Assembly: GCA_002343685.1 (NCBI GenBank)
Contig: DDRS01000017.1
Coordinates: 230,006-294,005 of the forward strand
From: Thiobacillus denitrificans
GTDB lineage: Bacteria > Pseudomonadota > Gammaproteobacteria > Burkholderiales > Thiobacillaceae
Length of the DNA stretch: 64,000 bases
Direction of reading: 5' to 3'
Shown: in pieces, positions 44,640 to 53,723 of the stretch
Numbering within the stretch: the stretch's first letter is position 1
Layout of the letters: each line of letters starts with the position of its first letter
The notes under the pieces: generated by a model
Told to the model about the DNA's origin: nothing
Database searches by the model: none
The model's input: the letters and a program-made list of their open reading frames with translations, nothing else
Made by a program: the position numbers and the translations under genes

Positions 44640-45947
44640 ATGGTTCCTTACCTCACCACTGCACTCACCGGCCCGCTGCTGGAGTTGGAAAAACGCCTGC
44701 TTGATGCCCAGCCGACCATCGAGCACTGGTTTCGCCAGCAATGGAAGGAACAGTCGGCGCCGTTCTATACCTCGGTCGACATCCGCAACGCGGGCTTCAA
44801 GCTGGCCCCGGTCGACACCAATCTGTTTCCGGGCGGCTTCAACAACCTCAACCCGTCGTTCATGTCGCTGTCCATCCACGCGGCGATGGGCGCGGTGGAA
44901 AAGATCTGCCCCGACGCCCAGCGCCTGCTGCTGATCCCGGAGAACCACACGCGCAATACCTTCTACCTGCAGAACGTCGCGGTGCTCGCGCACATCCTGC
45001 GCCAGACCGGTCTGATCGTACGCATCGGCACCCTGATTCCCGAGATCACCCAGCCGACCACACTGGAACTGCCAGCCGGCGGGCGTCTCACGCTGGAGCC
45101 GCTCGTCCGCAAGGGCGACCGCGTCGGGCTGGAGGGCTTCGACCCCTGCGCAGTACTGCTCAACAACGACCTTTCGGCGGGCGTGCCCGATATCCTCAAG
45201 GGTATCGAGCAGACCATCATGCCGCCGCTGCACGCCGGCTGGGCGACCCGCCGCAAGTCGAGCCACTTCGCGGCCTACCAGCACGTCGCCAGCGAATTCT
45301 CCCGGCTGGTCGGCATCGACCCCTGGCTGATCGACCCCTATTTCAACCACTGCGGCAAGATCGACTTCCAGGCGCGCCAAGGCGAAGAATGCCTGGCCGA
45401 GAAAGTGGGCGAGATGCTGGACAAGATCCAGCTCAAATACGACGAGTACCGCATCGACCAGCCGCCCTTCGTCATCGTCAAGGCCGACGCCGGCACCTAT
45501 GGCATGGGGATCATGACGGTGAAATCGCCGGACGATGTGCGCGAACTCAACCGCAAGCAGCGCAACAAGATGGCGGTCGGCAAGGAAGGACTCGCCTTCA
45601 GCGAGGTATTGATCCAGGAAGGGGTCTATACCTTCGAGAGCATCAACGGCGCAGTCGCCGAACCGGTGGTCTACATGCTCGACCATTTCGTCGTCGGCGG
45701 CTTCTACCGCGTGCACACCGGGCGCGGGTCGGACGAGAACCTCAACAGCCCCGGCATGCATTTCGTGCCCCTGGCGTTCGACGACACCTGCCTGACGCCC
45801 GACCGCAGCGCCAACCCCGACGCCGCGCCCAACCGTTTCTACGCCTACGGGGTGATTGCACGGCTGGCGATGCTGGCCGCCAGCATCGAGCTCGACGAGG
45901 CGCTCAACGAGGCCGAGAACACCGAAAACGCGGTTGCCGCTGCATGA
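44640..45947 (+). CDS. gshA: Glutamate--cysteine ligase
   Basis: First enzyme of glutathione synthesis, of the type found in Acidithiobacillus and betaproteobacteria rather than the E. coli type. It is 435 residues, starting MVPYLTTALTGPLLELEKRLL. The segment VIVKADAGTYGMGIMTVKSPDD resembles an ATP-grasp nucleotide site, and PVVYMLDHFVVGGFYRVHTGRG is also distinctive. It is first of a seven-gene plus-strand run; its stop overlaps the gshB ATG as ATGA. Confidence 0.92.
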   Translation: MVPYLTTALTGPLLELEKRLLDAQPTIEHWFRQQWKEQSAPFYTSVDIRNAGFKLAPVDTNLFPGGFNNLNPSFMSLSIHAAMGAVEKICPDAQRLLLIPENHTRNTFYLQNVAVLAHILRQTGLIVRIGTLIPEITQPTTLELPAGGRLTLEPLVRKGDRVGLEGFDPCAVLLNNDLSAGVPDILKGIEQTIMPPLHAGWATRRKSSHFAAYQHVASEFSRLVGIDPWLIDPYFNHCGKIDFQARQGEECLAEKVGEMLDKIQLKYDEYRIDQPPFVIVKADAGTYGMGIMTVKSPDDVRELNRKQRNKMAVGKEGLAFSEVLIQEGVYTFESINGAVAEPVVYMLDHFVVGGFYRVHTGRGSDENLNSPGMHFVPLAFDDTCLTPDRSANPDAAPNRFYAYGVIARLAMLAASIELDEALNEAENTENAVAAA

Positions 45948-46900
45948 AACTGCTGTTCATCGTCGATCCCCTGGCCGGCCTCAAGCCTTACAAGGACAGT
46001 TCGGTGGCCATGATGCGCGCCGCCGTGGCGCGCGGCCATGCCGTGTTCGCTGCCGAGGCCAGCCAATTGCACATCGCAAGCGGCATCGCCTGTACGGCCT
46101 GCGCCGCGCTTGAAGTACGCGCCGACGACGACTGGTACCGCGTCACGCAAAGCGATGTTCGCGCCCTGAAGGATTTCGACGCCGTGGTGATGCGCACCGA
46201 CCCGCCGGTGGACACCGATTATCTGCTGGCCACCCATCTGCTGGGTATTGCCGAAACCAATGGCGCGCGCGTATTGAACCGGCCGGCCGCCCTGCGCGAT
46301 TTCAACGAGAAACTGGCGATCCTCAATTTTCCGCAATTCGTCGCCCCCACCCTGGTTGCCGCTGATGCTGCAAATATCGGGCGTTTCCTCGCCGAGCATC
46401 GGGACATCATCGTCAAGCCCCTCACCGAAATGGGCGGCAGCGGCATCTTCCGCCTTACGCAATCCGACCTCAATCGCAACGCCATCCTCGAAACGCTGAC
46501 GCAACGCGGCCGCCGCGCCATCATGGCGCAGCGCTATCTGCCGGAAATCCAGGACGGCGACAAACGCATCCTCCTGATCGACGGCGAAGTGGTGCCATGG
46601 GCGCTGGCGCGCATTCCCCTGGCGGGCGAGACGCGCGGCAACCTCGCCGCGGGCGGCACGGCCCGTGCGCAACCCCTGTCCGCGCGCGACCGCGAGATCG
46701 CCGACACGATCGCACCATGGGCGAAGGCCCGCGGTATCTTCCTCGCCGGGCTCGACGTGATCGGCGACTGCCTCACCGAAATCAACGTCACCAGTCCGAC
46801 CGGTTTCCAGGAGATCGCCGCCCAGACCGGGCACGACGTTGCCGCACAATTTATCGCCGCGGTCGAGCACACCCGGCTCGTCGAACAGTCGCCGGGATGA
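45944..46900 (+). CDS. gshB: Glutathione synthetase
   Basis: ATP-grasp enzyme joining glycine to gamma-glutamylcysteine. It starts MKLLFIVDPLAGLKPYKDSSVAMM at ATG 45944, giving 318 residues; the longer open frame from 44741 is out-of-frame gshA. Motifs include VMRTDPPVDTDY, IIVKPLTEMGGSGIFR and ITEINVTSPTGFQEI-like residues near the C-terminus. It overlaps the following GNAT gene as ATGA. Confidence 0.96.
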   Translation: MKLLFIVDPLAGLKPYKDSSVAMMRAAVARGHAVFAAEASQLHIASGIACTACAALEVRADDDWYRVTQSDVRALKDFDAVVMRTDPPVDTDYLLATHLLGIAETNGARVLNRPAALRDFNEKLAILNFPQFVAPTLVAADAANIGRFLAEHRDIIVKPLTEMGGSGIFRLTQSDLNRNAILETLTQRGRRAIMAQRYLPEIQDGDKRILLIDGEVVPWALARIPLAGETRGNLAAGGTARAQPLSARDREIADTIAPWAKARGIFLAGLDVIGDCLTEINVTSPTGFQEIAAQTGHDVAAQFIAAVEHTRLVEQSPG

Positions 46901-47376
46901 CCGCCGACATCCTGATCCAGCAGGCCCATACGAAGGATGCCCCCGCGATTGCCGTCCTGGTCGGCGAATTGCTCGTGGAAATCATGAACGCGATCGACAC
47001 CCAGGCCTTCAACTTCAATCTCCAGGAAACGACCGCAAGACTGGAGGCATACCTCGCCAACGGGACCTATGTCGTCTTTGTGGCCCGGCCTGCCAACGGC
47101 GATCCGGTCGGCTTCGTGGCGCTCTGCGAATGCCACGCGCTGTATGCCGAAGGCGCTTTCGGCACGATCCCGGAACTGTACGTTCGCCCGGCATACCGCA
47201 CCCGCAGGCTGGGAATGCGGCTGGTCTCCGAAGCCAAGGCATACGGCACGGCGCGAGGCTGGAAACGGCTGGAAGTCACCACCCCGCCGCTTCCGCAATT
47301 CGACAGGACGCTGGCGTTTTATGTGCGCGAAGGATTCTCTGTTGCCGGTGGCCGCAAGCTGAGAACGCTGTTGTGA
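46897..47376 (+). CDS. GNAT-family N-acetyltransferase
   Basis: Acetyl-CoA-dependent acetyltransferase of 159 residues, starting at ATG 46897, which overlaps the gshB stop. The acetyl-CoA-binding motif is recognisable in ELYVRPAYRTRRLGMRLVSEAKAYG, followed by WKRLEVTTPPLPQFDRTLAFYVREGF. The substrate is unknown. Its position between gshB and apbE, translationally coupled to gshB, suggests it may be co-regulated with thiol metabolism. Confidence 0.88.
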   Translation: MTADILIQQAHTKDAPAIAVLVGELLVEIMNAIDTQAFNFNLQETTARLEAYLANGTYVVFVARPANGDPVGFVALCECHALYAEGAFGTIPELYVRPAYRTRRLGMRLVSEAKAYGTARGWKRLEVTTPPLPQFDRTLAFYVREGFSVAGGRKLRTLL

Positions 47377-47384
47377 GGCGTACC

Positions 47385-48410
47385 ATGTCGAACGCCACCG
47401 CCCTGAATGGACGCATCGCACGGTTCGTCATGTGGTGTGTACTCCTGCCCCTCGCACTGGCTGCCTGCAGTTCGCCGCCACTGGTCCAGCAGCAATCCTA
47501 CGTTTTCGGCACCCTAGTCGAAGTCAGCGTCTATGATGCGCCGGAAGCACAGGCCCAACAGGCGATCGCCGCCGTCCTGGCGCGTTTCGATGCACTGCAT
47601 CACCAATTGCATGCTTGGCAACCGAGCGAACTGTCGCGGCTCAACGCCGGACTGGCCAAAGGGGCACGCATCCCCGTCTCCCCCGAGCTCGCCGCCATGC
47701 TGCGTGACGCCCAAACGGTTTCGGCCCGGTCGAACGATCTGTTCAACCCGGCCATCGGCAACCTGATTGCATTGTGGGGCTTCCATGCCGACACCCCGCA
47801 AGGGAACGTACCGGATGCCGCCGCCATTGCACGCTGGGTGAGGGCAGCGCCGCGCATGGAAGACCTGCATATCGAAAACAACCAGGTCTGGAGCGACAAT
47901 ACGGCCGTCCAGCTGGATCTCGGCGGCTACGCCAAAGGCTACGCACTGGATGAGGCCGTTCGCATCCTGACATCCCACGGCATCAAGAACGCGCTGGTGA
48001 ACATCGGCGGCAATGTCATCGCGCTGGGGCAGCACGGCGACCGTCCATGGCGCGTTGGCATCCAGCACCCGCGCAAGCCCGGCACGCTGGCCACGCTGGA
48101 TCTGCACGACGGCGACGCAATCGGCACCTCGGGCGATTACCAGCGCTATTTCGAGGCCGGCGGGCATCGCTACTGCCACCTGATCGATCCACGCACCGGC
48201 TGGCCGGCATCCGGCATGCAATCGGTCACGATCCTGGTGTCGGGCGATCATGCCGGGACGCGTTCGGACGCGCTGTCCAAACCGCTCTTCATCGACGGTG
48301 CCGCCCGGCTGGCCGATCATGCATCCCGTCTGGGCATCGCCAACTATCTGGCGGTGGACGCCGCCGGGCAAATCCATGTCTCCCCAGCAATGAAGGCCCG
48401 GCTTCGCTAG
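47385..48410 (+). CDS. apbE: FAD:protein FMN transferase ApbE
   Basis: Mg-dependent flavinyltransferase attaching FMN to threonines of exported proteins such as Nqr/Rnf subunits. It is a 341-residue lipoprotein: the signal ends LALAAC at about residue 27, and ATG 47385 has a gagg site. Family segments are VFGTLVEVSVYDAPE, LDLGGYAKGYALDEAV, NIGGNVIALG, SGDYQRYF and HLIDPRTGWP. No target flavoprotein is encoded in the window. Confidence 0.92.
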   Translation: MSNATALNGRIARFVMWCVLLPLALAACSSPPLVQQQSYVFGTLVEVSVYDAPEAQAQQAIAAVLARFDALHHQLHAWQPSELSRLNAGLAKGARIPVSPELAAMLRDAQTVSARSNDLFNPAIGNLIALWGFHADTPQGNVPDAAAIARWVRAAPRMEDLHIENNQVWSDNTAVQLDLGGYAKGYALDEAVRILTSHGIKNALVNIGGNVIALGQHGDRPWRVGIQHPRKPGTLATLDLHDGDAIGTSGDYQRYFEAGGHRYCHLIDPRTGWPASGMQSVTILVSGDHAGTRSDALSKPLFIDGAARLADHASRLGIANYLAVDAAGQIHVSPAMKARLR

Positions 48411-48439
48411 AATGCTGGTTTTGGCCTGACATCCACCCC

Positions 48440-48856
48440 ATGATAGGCATTCTCATCGTCGCCCACGGCTCGCTCGCCGACAGTCTGGTCGAATGCGCCA
48501 CCCACGTGTTGGGGCAGCGCCCGCGCGGCCTCGCCACGCTGGATTTCATCGGCCATGCCGATCCCGACGAGCGGCAGAAGGCGTTGCAGTCCCGCCTGGC
48601 CGAACTGGACGAAGGCGACGGTATCCTGGTGCTGACCGACGTATACGGCGCCACACCCAGCAACACGCTATGCCGCCTGCTCGAACCCGCCCATATCGAA
48701 GGCGTTTCCGGCGTCAACCTGCCGATGCTGCTGAAGGCGCTGAACTACCGCGACACCCTGGCATTGCCGCAACTCATCGAGCGTATCGTCGAAGGCGGCC
48801 GCAACAGCATCAACCATATTTCCGAGACCATGTGCCATGCAGCAACGGGACGTTGA
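48440..48856 (+). CDS. PTS EIIA-mannose-type phosphocarrier protein
   Basis: Domain of the ManX/EIIA(Man) family, 138 residues from ATG 48440, with the phospho-acceptor His9 in IVAHGSLADSL and the DVYGATPSNT segment. No IIB or IIC permease genes are present, so this probably acts in a regulatory phosphorelay with the HPr and EI that follow. It overlaps the HPr gene by 20 bases. Confidence 0.9.
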   Translation: MIGILIVAHGSLADSLVECATHVLGQRPRGLATLDFIGHADPDERQKALQSRLAELDEGDGILVLTDVYGATPSNTLCRLLEPAHIEGVSGVNLPMLLKALNYRDTLALPQLIERIVEGGRNSINHISETMCHAATGR

Positions 48857-49106
48857 AATCGTCAACAAACTGGGCCTGCATGCGCGCCCGTCGGCCCGGC
48901 TGACCCAGCTAGCGTCGAGCTTCAAGAGCAATGTGTTCATGTCGCGCAATGGCCGTCGCGTCAATGCCAAGAGCATCATGGGCGTGATGATGCTGGCCGC
49001 GGCCAAGGGGACGACCGTGTCCCTGGAGACCGACGGCGACGATGAAGTGGAAGCCATCGACGCACTGGCCGGCCTGATTTCCAGCGGTTTCGGGGAGGAA
49101 CTGTGA
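48837..49106 (+). CDS. ptsH: HPr-family phosphocarrier protein
   Basis: HPr of 89 residues with the phospho-acceptor His15 in NKLGLHARPSARL and a serine-site-like NAKSIMGVMMLA around residue 45. The long C-terminal segment DEVEAIDALAGLISSGFGEEL fits. It receives phosphate from EI and passes it to the EIIA protein. It overlaps both neighbours, with the EI GTG start lying inside its last codons. Confidence 0.95.
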   Translation: MQQRDVEIVNKLGLHARPSARLTQLASSFKSNVFMSRNGRRVNAKSIMGVMMLAAAKGTTVSLETDGDDEVEAIDALAGLISSGFGEEL

Positions 49107-50827
49107 GCTTCTCGCTGCACGGCATCGGTGTCTCGGGCGGCATCGCCATCGGCTATGCGCACCTCACCTCCAACGCACGCGTCGAAGTGCCGCAGTACAT
49201 GCTCGACCGCAAGTACATCAAGGACGAACTGGCACGCTTCGACGAGGCCATCTTCGCCACCCGCGCCGAGCTCGAGGTCCTGCGCAGCCACATTCCGCCC
49301 AATGCACCGGCCGAGCTGTCGGCATTTCTCGACATGCACCTGATGTTCCTCGGCGATTCGATGATCGCCGAGGCGCCCAAGCGCCTGATCCGAGAAACCC
49401 AGTGCAATGCCGAATGGGCGCTGGCGCAGCAGATGGAAGCGCTGGTGGCACGCTTCGAGGAAATCGACGACGCCTATCTGCGCAGCCGCCAGGAAGACGT
49501 GGTGCAGGTGGTACAGCGCGTGCTGAAGGCATTGATGGGCCACCCCAGCCACCTGCCGCTGGACGTCGATTTCGACAGCGAACGCATCCTGGTCGCGCAC
49601 GAGCTGTCGCCGGCCGACATGGTCATCTTCAAGAACGTGCATTTCGCCGCCTTCATCACCGATCTCGGCGGCACCACGTCGCATACCGCGATCCTCGCGC
49701 GCAGCATGGGCATGCCGTCTGTGATGGCGCTGCACAACGGGCGCGGCCTGATCCGCGACCACGACCTGCTGATCGTCGACGGCCGCGACGGCGTGGTGAT
49801 CGTCAACCCGGACGAATCGGTGCTGGCCGAATACCGGCTGCGGCAGAATCAATGGCGCATCGACACCGACAAGCTCAAGCGGCTGAAGACCAGCAAATCG
49901 GCCACCCTGGACGGCACGCCGGTCGAACTGATGGCCAACATCGAGTTGCTCTCCGACATCGACGCGGTGAAGGCCGCGGGTGCGCACGGCATCGGCCTGT
50001 TCCGCAGCGAGTTCCTCTTCCTCAACCGCAGCGACCTGCCGAGCGAGGAAGAACAATACGAATCCTACAAGGCAGTGGCCGAAGCGCTGGACGGCAAGCC
50101 GGTCACCATCCGCACGCTCGACCTGGGCGCCGACAAGCAGGCGCCGTGGGGCCACACCGTGGCCGACAATCCGGCACTGGGCCTGCGCGCGATCCGCCTG
50201 TGCCTGGCCGAACCCGGCCTGTTCCATGCCCAGTTGCGCGCGATCCTGCGGGCATCGGTCCACGGCCAGGTGCGCATCCTCATCCCCATGCTGGCGAGTT
50301 TCATGGAACTGCGCCAGACCCTGCAACGTATCGACGAGGCCAAGGCCTCGCTGCGCAAGGACGGGCTGAAATTCGACGAAGGCATCCCGCTCGGCGGCAT
50401 GATCGAAGTCCCCGCCGCCGCGCTCTCGGCCAATTTCTTCGCCGAGCAGCTCGACTTCCTGTCGATCGGCACCAATGACCTGATCCAGTACACGCTGGCG
50501 ATCGACCGCGCCGACGACAGCGTCGCGCATCTGTACGATCCGCTGCATCCCGCGGTACTCAACCTCATCCAACTGACCATCCGGGCCGGCGACAAGGCCG
50601 GCAAGCCGGTTTCGGTATGCGGGGAAATGGCGGGCGATCCGCTGCTGACGCGCTTGCTGCTGGGTCTGGGGCTGCGGACGTTTTCGATGCAGCCCGCCAG
50701 CCTGCTGCAGGTCAAGCAGCAGGTGCTGAAATCCCACCTGGATGAATTGACTTCGGCCACGCAGCGATTGCTGAAGAACACCGACCCGGACAAGACCTCG
50801 GTGCTGCTGGAACGCCTGAACGGCTAG
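49103..50827 (+). CDS. ptsI: Phosphoenolpyruvate--protein phosphotransferase (EI)
   Basis: Enzyme I of the PTS, 574 residues, taking phosphate from PEP. The phospho-acceptor His194 is in GGTTSHTAILARSMGMPSV. The PEP-binding C-terminal barrel carries IGLFRSEFLF, IRTLDLGADKQ and FLSIGTNDLIQYTLAIDR. The start is GTG 49103 overlapping the HPr stop as GTGA. It ends the gshA-to-ptsI run and converges on the dynamin-like gene. Confidence 0.96.
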   Translation: MSFSLHGIGVSGGIAIGYAHLTSNARVEVPQYMLDRKYIKDELARFDEAIFATRAELEVLRSHIPPNAPAELSAFLDMHLMFLGDSMIAEAPKRLIRETQCNAEWALAQQMEALVARFEEIDDAYLRSRQEDVVQVVQRVLKALMGHPSHLPLDVDFDSERILVAHELSPADMVIFKNVHFAAFITDLGGTTSHTAILARSMGMPSVMALHNGRGLIRDHDLLIVDGRDGVVIVNPDESVLAEYRLRQNQWRIDTDKLKRLKTSKSATLDGTPVELMANIELLSDIDAVKAAGAHGIGLFRSEFLFLNRSDLPSEEEQYESYKAVAEALDGKPVTIRTLDLGADKQAPWGHTVADNPALGLRAIRLCLAEPGLFHAQLRAILRASVHGQVRILIPMLASFMELRQTLQRIDEAKASLRKDGLKFDEGIPLGGMIEVPAAALSANFFAEQLDFLSIGTNDLIQYTLAIDRADDSVAHLYDPLHPAVLNLIQLTIRAGDKAGKPVSVCGEMAGDPLLTRLLLGLGLRTFSMQPASLLQVKQQVLKSHLDELTSATQRLLKNTDPDKTSVLLERLNG

Positions 50828-50844
50828 TCGAGCCTGGCGGCCCC

Positions 50845-52749
50845 CTAAGCCGCGAGTTGCTCGGCCATGCGGGCGAGTTCGAGCTTGTCGTGGCGCAGCG
50901 TGCTGATCTCCTGCTTGATCTGCGCCATGCGGCTGTGCAGCGTACCCATGTTTTCCAGGATGCGCTGCAGGCTGGCCAGCCGCGTGTCGAGATACTGCTT
51001 GTGCTCGCGGATGCGCGTCATGATGGGATCGAGCGCGATACGCAGCCAGCGCTCCGCCTCCAGCCGCGCGAGCTTGAATGCCTTGCGCGCCTCCTCGACC
51101 AGGCCGGCATAAAAACGCCGGATCATGAAACGTTTTTCCAGCATCAGGTTGGCGGGATCCTTGCAGAAAGCGTCCGTCTCGCGGGTCAGTGCGTCCAGCC
51201 GGTTGCGGTAGGCGCCCAGGTCGAGCCGCGGCACCTGCATCTTCGGCAGATTGTGCAAGCGGTGAAACCGCATATAGGCCTGGTCGAGCGCATCCAGCAT
51301 GTTGTCCGCCAGCCGGGTCGCCTGCTGGAAGCGGCTGCCCATCTCTTCGCTCAGGTGGCGGATGCCGCCCGTCAGCCCGCGCGTGGTCCAGCTATTTTCC
51401 ATGGCGTCGCGGGCCGCTTTCAGGATCGCGTCCAGCGTATCTTCAGACAGGTGCGACAACAAATGCTCGCCCTGTCCCTGCACCATTTTCCGGGTCGCGC
51501 GGAACTGGTCGGCGGTGGCGTCGTAACTGTCCTTTTCCTGTTGCAGGCTGGCGCGCGTCTGTTCGATCAGCTCGCGGTTCTTGCCCGACAACTGGGTCAG
51601 CTGGATCAGCTCGTCGCTGCTGCGTTTGAGTCGCGCGGCCAGATCGGTCCGGCTCTCGTCTAGCAGCGCCGCCACTTCGCGGCTGACCGCATGGTAGAGC
51701 ATGTCGCGTCGCGCCGGGATCACCTGATGCGCCAACAGATATTCCAGCGATTCGATACCGGAACGCACCCGCAGCGCCACATCTCCCCGAATCGTGGCCG
51801 CCAGCGCTTTCTGCGCCGACACGGTGAACACACGGCTGCGCGGCAGCTTCAGTACGCGCGCGGTTTCCTCGGCCTGGCGTTCGATGGTCGCCTGTACTTC
51901 GGCGTTGCTCTTGAGTTCATCCCACAGCATGTCGATCTTGTTGAGGACCGCCACGTGGTAGTTGGAATGGCGGTGGACGTGTTTCTGCCAGATTTCGAGA
52001 TCCGAGCGCGTCACCCCGGTATCGGTGGCCAGCAGGTACATCACCGCATGCGCATTCGGAATCACCGACAGGGTGAGCTCGGGTTCGGCCCCCAACGCGT
52101 TGAGTCCCGGGGTGTCCAGGATCGTCAGCCCGGCCTGCAACAGCGGATGGGGATAATTGACCATGGCGTAGCGCCAGGCCGGCACCTCCACGGTACCGTC
52201 GGCGCGAAGCAAGTGGCGCTCGCTGGCGTCCTCGCCGTTCCATAGTCCCATTTCGATGGCATCCACCGCCGGCATCGATTTGGTTTCGGTCAGTTTTTTC
52301 AGGCTCTCCTGCAACTGGCGCGGATCGGCAGGATCGAGCAAGACCCGGCACCATTCGATCGGCATGTGCTTGAGACGCGCCAGCGAGTCGCTGCGGCGAC
52401 GTGTTTCGATCGGCAGCAGGCTCAGGCTGGGGAGTTCGTCCGCATTGGCGAACAGTTCGGTCGGGCACATGGTGGTGCGCCCGGCGTCGGATGGCAGCAG
52501 ACGCTGGCCGTGGTCGGCAAAGAACAGGGCATTGATGAGTTCGGTCTTGCCGCGCGAGAACTCGGCCACGAACGCCACCACCAGCTTGTCCTGGCGCAGG
52601 CCCGCCGCGGTATCGGCCAGGCGCAGGGTGCGTTCGGCATCGATGCCGTGCTGGCGGTCGAGCCAGTCGGCATAGTCGGTAATCGCAGTCGCCAGCCGCA
52701 ACCGCCGCTCGCTGTACTCGGCGACTTCCTGTTCCAGGTGGATGCTCAT
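50845..52749 (-). CDS. Dynamin-family GTPase
   Basis: Large GTPase of 634 residues. The P-loop reads AEFSRGKT (62-69), with Ala where the consensus has its first Gly; the switch region DTPGLNA and the NKIDML motif are intact. After the G domain come long helical segments (about 330-630), as in bacterial dynamin-like proteins that remodel membranes. There is no signal peptide or obvious membrane span. It is the last gene of a minus-strand run starting at yggS. Its ATG overlaps the DUF167 gene stop. Confidence 0.88.
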   Translation of the reverse strand: MSIHLEQEVAEYSERRLRLATAITDYADWLDRQHGIDAERTLRLADTAAGLRQDKLVVAFVAEFSRGKTELINALFFADHGQRLLPSDAGRTTMCPTELFANADELPSLSLLPIETRRRSDSLARLKHMPIEWCRVLLDPADPRQLQESLKKLTETKSMPAVDAIEMGLWNGEDASERHLLRADGTVEVPAWRYAMVNYPHPLLQAGLTILDTPGLNALGAEPELTLSVIPNAHAVMYLLATDTGVTRSDLEIWQKHVHRHSNYHVAVLNKIDMLWDELKSNAEVQATIERQAEETARVLKLPRSRVFTVSAQKALAATIRGDVALRVRSGIESLEYLLAHQVIPARRDMLYHAVSREVAALLDESRTDLAARLKRSSDELIQLTQLSGKNRELIEQTRASLQQEKDSYDATADQFRATRKMVQGQGEHLLSHLSEDTLDAILKAARDAMENSWTTRGLTGGIRHLSEEMGSRFQQATRLADNMLDALDQAYMRFHRLHNLPKMQVPRLDLGAYRNRLDALTRETDAFCKDPANLMLEKRFMIRRFYAGLVEEARKAFKLARLEAERWLRIALDPIMTRIREHKQYLDTRLASLQRILENMGTLHSRMAQIKQEISTLRHDKLELARMAEQLAA

Positions 52750-53057
52750 GTTTGACTGCTTGTCTCGATATCACGCCAGGGTGCGTCGGCGCCACACACC
52801 ACCACGGTCTTCTGCCGCGAAGTCTCGCCCCGCACCAGGCGCACCGCGGATTTCGGCAGCCCCAGTTGCGCGGCCAGCCAGGCCAACAGATGCGCATTCG
52901 CTTTATTATCGACCGGCGGCGCGGCAATCTTTAGTTTCAGGCGGCCGCCATGCTCGCCGACGGCAGCGGTCACCTTCGCGCCTGGCTGCACGTGCAACTC
53001 CAGCAGCCAGTCCGCACCATTGCGGTGCGCCCAGACCGGCGGTTTATTCGGGTTCAC
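52746..53057 (-). CDS. DUF167-family (YggU-like) protein
   Basis: A small basic-acidic protein of about 103 residues of the DUF167/YggU family. Signature segments are LHVQPGAKVTAAVGEHGGRLKLKIAAPPVDNKANAHLLAWLA and LGLPKSAVRLVRGETSRQKTV. Function unknown. The start is GTG 53057 or TTG 53063; there is no strong ribosome site. It lies between yggT and the dynamin-like gene, and the yggS-proC-yggT-yggU order is known in many proteobacteria. Confidence 0.9.
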   Translation of the reverse strand: MNPNKPPVWAHRNGADWLLELHVQPGAKVTAAVGEHGGRLKLKIAAPPVDNKANAHLLAWLAAQLGLPKSAVRLVRGETSRQKTVVVCGADAPWRDIETSSQT

Positions 53058-53147
53058 AACCAACTGTGACGCGAAGATGAGCCGAAGACAGTGCGAATAG
53101 CACGGCGAGGTGAAATCGACAAAGTCACGGTTGGTTTTGAATCTGAA

Positions 53148-53723
53148 TCAGAGTGCGCCAAGCAAGGCCCGTTCAATCGCCAGTACCGGCACCATCAGGA
53201 TCAATTGGCACAGGATGAACAGCACCAGCGGCGTCAGGTCGACCTGGCCGATCATCGGAACGATGCGGCGCAGGGGACGCAGAAAGGGTTCGGTCAACTC
53301 ATAGACCACCGGCATCAGCGGGGTATTCGCATTCACCCAGGACAGCACCGCGCGCACCAGGGTCAGGCCGATAATCATGTATACCGTCAGGCTGATCAGC
53401 CGTACCGCCGCCAGACCGAGCATGACCGGCCACACCTTGCCCCCTGCCAGCGCGAATGGAAAGCCATCCAGCCAGTAGCTCGCCGTCACCACCGCCAGTT
53501 CGACCAGCCAGGCGAGCAGCAGGCACGCCCAGTCCAGTCCATACAGGCCCGGCACCACCCGGCGCAGGGGCTTGACCGCAAAATCGGTGACGGCAACGAT
53601 GAATTGCGAGAAGGGATTACGAAACGGCACCCGGTACAGCTGCATCATGAAACGCAGCAATACGGCAATCACGAACAGGTTGCCCAGCGTCTGGATCAGG
53701 AAGGTCAACGCACCTGCAATCAT
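53148..53723 (-). CDS. yggT: YggT-family membrane protein
   Basis: Integral membrane protein of 191 residues built of two similar halves: each has a hydrophobic segment followed by a P-rich motif, LMQLYRVPFRNPFSQFIV and the later LMPVVYELTEPFLRPLRRIVP. Function is not firmly known; osmotic or cell-envelope roles have been suggested for relatives. It overlaps proC as ATGA and precedes the DUF167 gene by about 90 bases. Confidence 0.93.
   Translation of the reverse strand: MIAGALTFLIQTLGNLFVIAVLLRFMMQLYRVPFRNPFSQFIVAVTDFAVKPLRRVVPGLYGLDWACLLLAWLVELAVVTASYWLDGFPFALAGGKVWPVMLGLAAVRLISLTVYMIIGLTLVRAVLSWVNANTPLMPVVYELTEPFLRPLRRIVPMIGQVDLTPLVLFILCQLILMVPVLAIERALLGAL

Noticed and set aside
48668..50737. 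689-residue minus-strand open frame in the PTS genes
   Set aside because: Antisense to ptsI and HPr with intact active-site histidines.
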